Shown: positions 6,460 through 10,771 of the stretch, piece by piece
How the letters are laid out: every line of letters begins with the position of its first letter
Position numbering within the stretch: the stretch's first letter is position 1
Assembly (NCBI GenBank): GCA_012798975.1
Contig: JAAZME010000296.1
Span: 1-10,771, forward strand
Source of the DNA: Gallicola sp.
Lineage (GTDB): Bacteria; Bacillota; Clostridia; Tissierellales; Peptoniphilaceae
DNA: 10,771 nucleotides
Reading direction: 5' to 3'
The notes under the pieces: model-generated
Told to the model about the DNA's origin: nothing
Databases searched by the model: none
The model's input: the letters and a program-made list of their open reading frames with translations, nothing else
Program-made: the position numbers and the translations under genes

Positions 6460-6858
6460 CTATCCCTTCGGGATTACAGCTACTACTTTATTATGTTTAA
6501 TAATGAGCTCCTCTGTAAGCTTATCTACGATATAAAGTCCTCTGCCGCTTGTAATCAGATCGACAGGATTACAGTCTGAACAATTATGGATAATTCCTTT
6601 GCCCTCATCTATAACACTGATCGTAATCTTATCCTCGGTAATATTTACCTCAAAATGGACATTTTTATCGCTATCCAATTCATTGCCGTGCTTTATCCCA
6701 TTAACCACTAATTCATTGAGTATGAGTTTTACATCGTAGAAAAGATCCTGATTGAGATTCGTCCGATCTATTATTTTCAAAATTTCTGTGATTTTCAGAT
6801 TTGCCGTTTGTAATCGGCTTGGAACAATTCTTTTAAATTTATACATCTTTACCACCAT
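6460..6858 (-). CDS. Anti-sigma-factor-type ATPase (RsbW/SpoIIAB-like HATPase domain)
   Basis: Cytoplasmic 132-residue protein consisting of one GHKL ATPase domain, as in anti-sigma factor serine kinases. Seen: N-box ILNELVVNGIKHG (46-58) with Glu49, Asn53 and His57; G1 box DEGKG (84-88); G2 box GRGL (105-108). Such proteins bind a sigma factor and phosphorylate an STAS-domain antagonist, but neither a sigma factor nor an antagonist gene is adjacent, so the partner is unknown. A Cys-X-X-Cys (Cys93, Cys96) sits in the loop between G1 and G2, where the ATP lid lies. Start: ATG at 6858 gives 132 residues; ATG at 6846 (MYKFKR) is also good, being preceded by GGTGG at five bases. A promoter at 6882-6910 leads into it, and a palindromic terminator follows. 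It is divergent from the rubredoxin gene. Confidence 0.88.
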   Translation of the reverse strand: MVVKMYKFKRIVPSRLQTANLKITEILKIIDRTNLNQDLFYDVKLILNELVVNGIKHGNELDSDKNVHFEVNITEDKITISVIDEGKGIIHNCSDCNPVDLITSGRGLYIVDKLTEELIIKHNKVVAVIPKG

Positions 6859-6881
6859 TATATATGTACCCTAAGAAACTT

Positions 6882-6910
6882 ATTTTATCCATTTTTCAAA
6901 AAAAAGGCAA
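6882..6910 (-). promoter_or_regulatory. Sigma-A-type promoter for the anti-sigma-type ATPase gene
   Basis: On the minus strand TTGCCT (6910-6905), a 17-base spacer and TAAAAT (6887-6882) lie just before the gene. The predicted RNA start near 6875 would leave a leader of about 17 bases to the 6858 start or about 29 to the 6846 start, which slightly favours the shorter protein. Confidence 0.55.
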
Positions 6911-7021
6911 CTATTTTAGTATAAACACGATATTTTTTTATAATTTTTTTCTGTTTTATAGTGATATTTAAAGTTTATTGGGTATAAATTGATCGTAGAA
7001 TAAATGAAAGGAGTTTATAAC

Positions 7022-7186
7022 ATGAAAAAATATTTATGCGAAGCTTGTGGATACATTTATGATCCAGCTCAAGGAGATCCAGACGGCGGAATCGAGCCGG
7101 GAACAGCATTTGAAGATATCCCAGAAGATTGGGTTTGCCCAGTTTGCGGAGTACCTAAAGATGAATTTGTACCAGTAGAAGACTAA
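7022..7186 (+). CDS. Rubredoxin
   Basis: Small cytoplasmic iron protein of 54 residues, the classic length, carrying one electron per Fe(Cys)4 centre; in anaerobes it serves peroxide, superoxide and oxygen-reducing enzymes. The four iron ligands are Cys6, Cys9, Cys39 and Cys42 in [15 protein letters not shown] and [14 protein letters not shown], and the aromatic core residues are intact. The start is placed at 7022 rather than at an upstream in-frame ATG (7004), because AAAGGAG (7007-7013) lies eight bases before it and the shorter form begins [10 protein letters not shown] like other rubredoxins. It is transcribed alone, divergent from the anti-sigma-type ATPase; a TATAAA at 6983-6988 may be its -10, but no clear -35 is seen. 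A bidirectional terminator shared with engB begins just after the stop. No partner oxidoreductase gene is adjacent. Confidence 0.98.
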   Translation: MKKYLCEACGYIYDPAQGDPDGGIEPGTAFEDIPEDWVCPVCGVPKDEFVPVED

Positions 7187-7195
7187 AGTCAAACA

Positions 7196-7233
7196 AAAAA
7201 AGAAGAAGAGGATTAATCCTCTTCTTCTTTTTT
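7196..7233. terminator. Shared bidirectional terminator overlapping the 3' end of engB
   Basis: Perfect 19+19-base inverted repeat centred at 7214/7215 (AGAAGAAGAGGATT / AATCCTCTTCTTCT core, A-run on one side, T-run on the other). It ends plus-strand transcription from rubredoxin and minus-strand transcription from engB. The engB stop (7213-7215) lies at the centre of the hairpin, so half of the stem encodes the EngB C-terminus. Confidence 0.93.
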
Positions 7234-7827
7234 GTTGTTCTCTCCAAATTCTACAATAGCCAATATTTGTTCTCTTAAATATTCCATATTTGTTTTCTTT
7301 TCGCTGCTTATAGGAAATAGCAAATCCCGATCTGCTATTTTTAGAGATTTTCGAATGACCGAAAGTGTTTTATTCAGTTTATTCTTAGAAAGCTTATCGG
7401 TTTTAGTTGCCACTACAAATCCTGTAAAACCTAAATGCAGTATCCACTCATACATTTGTTTGTCTTGGACTGAAGGCTCATGGCGGGAATCGACTACAAG
7501 AATCACTTCGCAAAGATTGTCTCTGTTGTGAAGATAGGTCTCTATCGTTGTTGCCCACTTTTCTTTTTCGGATTTCGATACGCTTGCATAACCATATCCC
7601 GGCAGATCTACTAATCGAAAAGCCTCATCCACATTATAAAAATTTACAGTGCGGGTTTTCCCGGGCTTTGAACTTGTCCTCGCTAAATTTTTTCTTTGAA
7701 TTAAACCATTGATCAAAGAAGATTTTCCTACATTCGATCTTCCTGCAAAGGCGATCTCGCAATGATCTGAGGGAGGGTATTGTTCTGGCAGTGCTGCTAT
7801 TTTTTCTAATCTACTTTCGTTAAACAT
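7213..7827 (-). CDS. engB: Ribosome biogenesis GTP-binding protein EngB/YsxC
   Basis: Essential cytoplasmic GTPase acting late in 50S ribosomal subunit assembly; 204 residues, normal for the family. Motifs: P-loop GRSNVGKSS (29-37), the family-typical TSSKPGKTRTVNFY (51-64), G3 DLPGYGYA (74-81), G4 TKTD (141-144) and G5 SS (174-175). It ends in an acidic/basic tail NNKKEEED whose codons form one arm of the shared terminator. The ATG is preceded by GGAGAG (7831-7836), and the stop of the protease gene is 10 bases upstream, so the two are co-transcribed. In many Firmicutes engB follows lon; here it follows ctpA in an ftsX cluster instead. No internal promoter is seen. Confidence 0.98.
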   Translation of the reverse strand: MFNESRLEKIAALPEQYPPSDHCEIAFAGRSNVGKSSLINGLIQRKNLARTSSKPGKTRTVNFYNVDEAFRLVDLPGYGYASVSKSEKEKWATTIETYLHNRDNLCEVILVVDSRHEPSVQDKQMYEWILHLGFTGFVVATKTDKLSKNKLNKTLSVIRKSLKIADRDLLFPISSEKKTNMEYLREQILAIVEFGENNKKEEED

Positions 7828-7837
7828 ATTCTCTCCA

Positions 7838-9058
7838 TTATCTTATTCGTTCCGTAATATTTGTAATTGCCTCTTGCAATTGTTCGTCTTGATCTAAATG
7901 ATCTGGACCCAGCTCTGTAATTTCCTTATCTAATTCTATTTTAATATCCGGCTCAACACCGACCCCATGGATCTTTGTTCCTTTTGGCGTATAGTATTCA
8001 GATATTGTAAGCTTCACTCCTGGACCCGTTTCTACATTTTCCGATAGAGGGAAGATTCTTTGTACAATTCCTTTTCCAAAAGATGTTTCACCTATGATCA
8101 CAGCTCGTCCATAATCTTTTAACGCTCCCGCCAAAATTTCAGATGCAGATGCGGAACCTTGATTTACTAATACCGTCATCGGCTGATCTTCCATCGATGC
8201 CTCAGAACTTTCAATTTGCTCATTTCCTTTTTTGTCTACTGTTTTTACAATAGGTCCTTCCGGCAGAAGCATATCCGCAATTTGTACCGTAATCGGCAGA
8301 ACGCCTCCCGGATTATTTCTTAAATCCAATATAATCCCTGTAGCTCCTTCCGACTTCACTTTCTCATATTCAGAAGAAAATTCTTTATACGTATTCTCGT
8401 CAAATTGATTAATCGTAATATAGCCGATATTTCCATTTAGAATCTGACTTTTTACAGTATGAGTCTGAATAATCCTTCTCGTTAAAGTCACATCAAACAC
8501 TTCATCTGCTTTGTCTTTAACCGGACGGCTGATCGTTAGAATTACGTCTGTATTCGGTTCTCCCCTCATTTTATCTACAGCATCGTCCATCTGTTTTCCA
8601 GTGTATGATGTTTCGTCTACTTGTACAATCTTATCCCCTGTTCTTATACCAGCCTCTGCCGCTGGAGTTCCTTCTATCGGGGATACAACTGTAATAAAAT
8701 TATCTTCCGATACAGATACAACTATTCCAACCCCTGCATATTTGCCAGAGGTAGATTCCATAAGGCTCTGGTATTCTTCTTCATTGAGGTAAACAGAGTA
8801 TGGATCCCCGAGTCCTTCGAATAAGCCTTTATAAACGGATTCCTCTACCTTTTTTTCATCCACATCAAATAGATAGTTTTCTTCAATAAGCTTATTTAAC
8901 TCATCCATTCGAGGCAGCTCTCTTTGACTTTCTTTTTCCTGATTTGCCGGAAGATTTGTGCTGACTGCTCTGTCCATTCGATCTCCGACAATCATTCCCC
9001 CTATAAATGGAATTGTAATCAATAATATAACAATCCATATCTTTTTGAATTTATCCAC
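7838..9058 (-). CDS. ctpA: Carboxy-terminal processing protease (S41 family, PDZ domain)
   Basis: Serine protease of 406 residues held outside the membrane by an N-terminal signal anchor (IWIVILLITIPFIGGMIVG, about 7-25), cutting C-termini of envelope proteins. Order: anchor, helical region with GLGDPYSVYL, a PDZ domain (about 105-190; VVSPIEGTPAAEAGIRTGD), then the S41 core (LDLRNNPGG; VLVNQGSASASEILAGAL; GETSFGKG). The catalytic pair is Ser304 and Lys329; their spacing of 25 equals that of E. coli Prc (S430/K455, from memory). The protein starts with GTG, chosen because AGGAGG (9064-9069) lies five bases before it and the anchor follows directly. It follows ftsX and the M23 gene on the same strand, as ctpB follows ftsX in Bacillus subtilis. 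A terminator hairpin lies between it and the M23 gene. It is followed closely by engB. Substrates are not evident; the neighbouring hydrolase is a plausible one. Confidence 0.96.
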   Translation of the reverse strand: MDKFKKIWIVILLITIPFIGGMIVGDRMDRAVSTNLPANQEKESQRELPRMDELNKLIEENYLFDVDEKKVEESVYKGLFEGLGDPYSVYLNEEEYQSLMESTSGKYAGVGIVVSVSEDNFITVVSPIEGTPAAEAGIRTGDKIVQVDETSYTGKQMDDAVDKMRGEPNTDVILTISRPVKDKADEVFDVTLTRRIIQTHTVKSQILNGNIGYITINQFDENTYKEFSSEYEKVKSEGATGIILDLRNNPGGVLPITVQIADMLLPEGPIVKTVDKKGNEQIESSEASMEDQPMTVLVNQGSASASEILAGALKDYGRAVIIGETSFGKGIVQRIFPLSENVETGPGVKLTISEYYTPKGTKIHGVGVEPDIKIELDKEITELGPDHLDQDEQLQEAITNITERIR

Positions 9059-9078
9059 AGCAACCTCCTATCTGAATA

Positions 9079-9105
9079 AAAAATGCTTCCACGAGGAAGC
9101 ATTTT
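9079..9105 (-). terminator. Hairpin terminator or attenuator between the M23 gene and ctpA
   Basis: On the minus strand AAAATGCTTCC, loop TCGT, GGAAGCATTTT, and then further T bases: an 11-base-pair stem starting at the base after the M23 stop codon. Only about ten bases separate the T-run from the ctpA ribosome site, leaving no room for a full promoter after it. Confidence 0.88.
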
Positions 9106-10443
9106 CTAGTTAATATAATTCAACGGATTTGTGTGGGATCCTCCCACTCTCACTTCATAATGAAGATGAGGACCTGTTGAATTTCCTGTAGACCCGATAT
9201 AAGCTATCGTCTGTCCTTTTGATACTTTTTGTCCTATAGAGACATTAAAACCAGAACAATGAGCATAATATGTTTCTTTTCCATCAAAATGGCGTAATTT
9301 TACTAAATTTCCATAAGTACCCATCGGTGCTGCATAAGTAATCACTCCGTCAGCAGAGGCTGCTATCGCCGCTCCGCTCGGTGCTGCTATATCTACTCCC
9401 ATATGGAAGTCATGGCCTCCGAATGGATAGACCCGGAACCCATAATAGCTGGTTAAGTTATGGCTGCTTGGTACAGGCCATCCTAATGCTCCGGAACCCA
9501 TAGAAACCGGCTCGGCATTTTGTACAGAAGATGTCTCTACTTCCTCTTCTTTCTTTTCTTCCCCAGAAGGCTTTTCTTTTACTTTTTCTTTTGCTTTTTC
9601 TGCAGCTTTTGCTTTTTCTGCTGCTCTTGCTTCCCTAGCTTCTCTTTCCGCCTTCTCTTTTGCTTGAGCTCTTGCTAACGCTTCCCTTGCAGCCCTTGCC
9701 TTTGCTTCGGCAATAGCTTTCTTTTTAGCATCAATATCGCCGTCGATCTTGGAAGCTTCTGCTTGAAGCGCCTCTACTTCTTCTTGAGACGACATTAAGG
9801 AACCTTCTAATGCAGCCATTTTATCTTGTTTTTTTGTTGCCGCATTTTCTAACTCAAGACTTTTTTCTTCCAAGTTCCGCTGTGCGATTTCAGCTGCGGT
9901 TTTCTCTCCTTGAAGTTCTGATTCCTTAACATCCAGCGTAATCTTATCGTGCTTTAGACTATTTAAAATATCTTTGTCGTAATTGGAAATATAGCTCATC
10001 ATAGTCGCTTTTGATAAAAGATCATCTACATTTTCTGTACCCAGCAAAGCTTCCGCATATCCTGTTTTGCTGTTGATATACATGGTTACCAGACGTTTCT
10101 TAAACTCTTCTTCTCTTAATGCTATACTGGACTTTAAATCGCCGATTTCCTTTTGCGTTTTCTCAATAGAAATTTTTAATGAATCAATTTCTTTTCTAGA
10201 TTCTTCAATTTCTGCGCCCACTTTTTCTATTTCTATATCTAATACTGCAATTTCGGAATATAGTTCATCTTTTTGCGAAGATATGTTTTCAATAGCCGTA
10301 TTCTTTTCTTTAATCTGAGATTGCGTCTCTTCTTTCTTTTTATTTAATTCCTCTAATCTGCTGGCTGATGAAATACCTGGAGATAATACAAAAGCAGATA
10401 CTAACAATAGAGAAATTCCTTTTTTCATCCAAGTCTGATTCAA
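9106..10443 (-). CDS. FtsEX-linked coiled-coil peptidoglycan hydrolase (M23/LytM domain)
   Basis: Exported cell-wall endopeptidase, 445 residues. A signal peptide (hydrophobic GISLLLVSAFVLSPGI, likely cut near SSA-S at 27/28) is followed by two coiled-coil stretches (about 28-120 and 160-245), a very charged Ala/Lys/Glu/Arg linker (about 239-300), and a C-terminal M23 domain (about 318-445). Metal and catalytic residues are all present: His347 and Asp351 in HMGVD, His395 in YYAH, and His426 and His428 in GPHLHYE; the enzyme should be active itself, unlike the degenerate activator EnvC of E. coli. The start is a TTG with AAAGGAGG (10449-10456) five bases before it; the next ATG, at 10428, is too far from that site. 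The gene begins 11 bases after ftsX, and FtsEX complexes drive such coiled-coil partners (EnvC, PcsB, CwlO), so FtsX is the likely direct partner. A hairpin terminator follows immediately. Confidence 0.94.
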   Translation of the reverse strand: MNQTWMKKGISLLLVSAFVLSPGISSASRLEELNKKKEETQSQIKEKNTAIENISSQKDELYSEIAVLDIEIEKVGAEIEESRKEIDSLKISIEKTQKEIGDLKSSIALREEEFKKRLVTMYINSKTGYAEALLGTENVDDLLSKATMMSYISNYDKDILNSLKHDKITLDVKESELQGEKTAAEIAQRNLEEKSLELENAATKKQDKMAALEGSLMSSQEEVEALQAEASKIDGDIDAKKKAIAEAKARAAREALARAQAKEKAEREAREARAAEKAKAAEKAKEKVKEKPSGEEKKEEEVETSSVQNAEPVSMGSGALGWPVPSSHNLTSYYGFRVYPFGGHDFHMGVDIAAPSGAAIAASADGVITYAAPMGTYGNLVKLRHFDGKETYYAHCSGFNVSIGQKVSKGQTIAYIGSTGNSTGPHLHYEVRVGGSHTNPLNYIN

Positions 10444-10454
10444 GTTTTCCTCCT

Positions 10455-10771
10455 TTAAACTTCTAAATGTTTTCTAACTGAAAATATAGAACCTAAAGCT
10501 CCAATTCCTACACCTAATGTAATTAATATTATCAAAATATTCGTCATAATCATAGCCGGATCAATTAGATAGCTCGATATTAAATTAAACACAGCTCTGC
10601 TGTAGTTCTCGAACAGATAATTATATAATAAGTATACAATTACAAATGCCAATGCTGAACCGATCAACCCGAAAACAATACCTTCAATTATAAAAGGAGA
10701 TGTAATCATCGGATTGGATGCTCCGATATATTTTTTAATCTGAATTTCCTTAGATCTGGCAAAAACTGTAA
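10455..10771 (-). CDS. ftsX: Cell division protein FtsX, C-terminal part, N-terminus beyond window
   Basis: The last 105 or so residues of the membrane subunit of FtsEX, an ABC-type complex that passes an ATP-driven conformational signal across the membrane to a cell-wall hydrolase. The frame is open to the right edge: before the internal Met at 10709 it reads TVFARSKEIQIKKYIGASNP, the typical FtsX coupling-helix segment for contact with FtsE. Then come IIEGIVFGLIGSALAFVIVY (membrane helix), an extracytoplasmic loop around YLIDPAM, another helix ILIILITLGVGIGALGSIFS, and a cytoplasmic end SVRKHLEV. The last features match the family's usual C-terminus. The stop overlaps the ribosome site of the M23 gene, so the two are translated from one message. 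ftsE is expected beyond the edge. Confidence 0.94.
   Translation of the reverse strand, partial: TVFARSKEIQIKKYIGASNPMITSPFIIEGIVFGLIGSALAFVIVYLLYNYLFENYSRAVFNLISSYLIDPAMIMTNILIILITLGVGIGALGSIFSVRKHLEV

Noticed and set aside
6462..6474. Inverted repeat ATCCC-TTC-GGGAT at the end of the ATPase gene as a terminator
   Set aside because: Only five base pairs and no T-run follows; the real terminator is the palindrome at 6361-6402. The repeat is explained by the IPKG-stop codons.
6259..6579. 106-codon plus-strand frame spanning the typA start, terminator and ATPase 3' end
   Set aside because: It crosses a promoter, a strong terminator and two well-supported genes on the other strand; its composition looks like translated complement of AT-rich DNA.
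8511..8824. Plus-strand frames opposite the ctpA PDZ domain
   Set aside because: They are shadows of a clearly conserved S41 protease and have no ribosome site or family resemblance.
10455..10709. A complete 84-residue membrane protein starting at 10709
   Set aside because: The frame is open beyond that Met to the window edge and encodes typical FtsX sequence there, so it is the 3' end of a longer gene.

Overview
The window looks like chromosomal DNA from a low-GC, probably anaerobic Firmicute of the class Clostridia. The base composition is AT-rich, ribosome binding sites are strong AGGAGG types, the neighbours are close to Bacillus/Clostridium families (EngB/YsxC, YerC, CtpA, SpoIIAB/RsbW-like ATPase), and there is a rubredoxin and a phenylacetate-CoA-ligase/ACT gene pair of the kind common in amino-acid-fermenting anaerobes. 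I cannot name the genus. No transposase, integrase, CRISPR array, tRNA or rRNA is visible.

Layout. Positions 1-1816 (minus) hold a tightly overlapping three-gene operon: a secreted, probably lipid-anchored barnase-type ribonuclease, its barstar-type inhibitor, and the 4-alpha-glucanotransferase malQ, which runs off the left edge. Divergent from it, 1927-3667 (plus) holds a phenylacetate-CoA ligase-like enzyme and a double-ACT-domain protein, closed by a strong terminator. Positions 3703-3977 have no gene but carry a structured repeat region: a heptamer repeat and about three tandem small hairpins with similar scaffolds but different stems. Then come four independent units: yerC (minus, TrpR-like repressor), typA (minus, translational GTPase), an anti-sigma-type histidine-kinase-fold ATPase (minus) and a rubredoxin (plus). 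The right end (7213-10771, minus) is a cell-division/cell-wall cluster: the ftsX 3' end, a coiled-coil M23 peptidase, a CtpA-type S41 protease and engB.

How the genes fit together. FtsX with the coiled-coil M23 enzyme is the classic membrane switch plus peptidoglycan hydrolase. The S41 protease is its common downstream partner, and EngB is a ribosome-assembly GTPase riding on the end of the transcript. A terminator hairpin sits between the M23 gene and ctpA with almost no room for a new promoter, which suggests readthrough-controlled expression of the last two genes. The barnase/barstar pair makes sense as an export-toxin and cytoplasmic-protector module; its translational linkage to malQ is unexplained. 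Most units are bounded by clear hairpin-plus-T-run terminators, several of them usable in both directions.

The least ordinary parts are the barnase-barstar-malQ operon and the hairpin/heptamer repeat region at 3703-3977. Most of the rest is conserved housekeeping. I do not see a convincing large, undescribed system.
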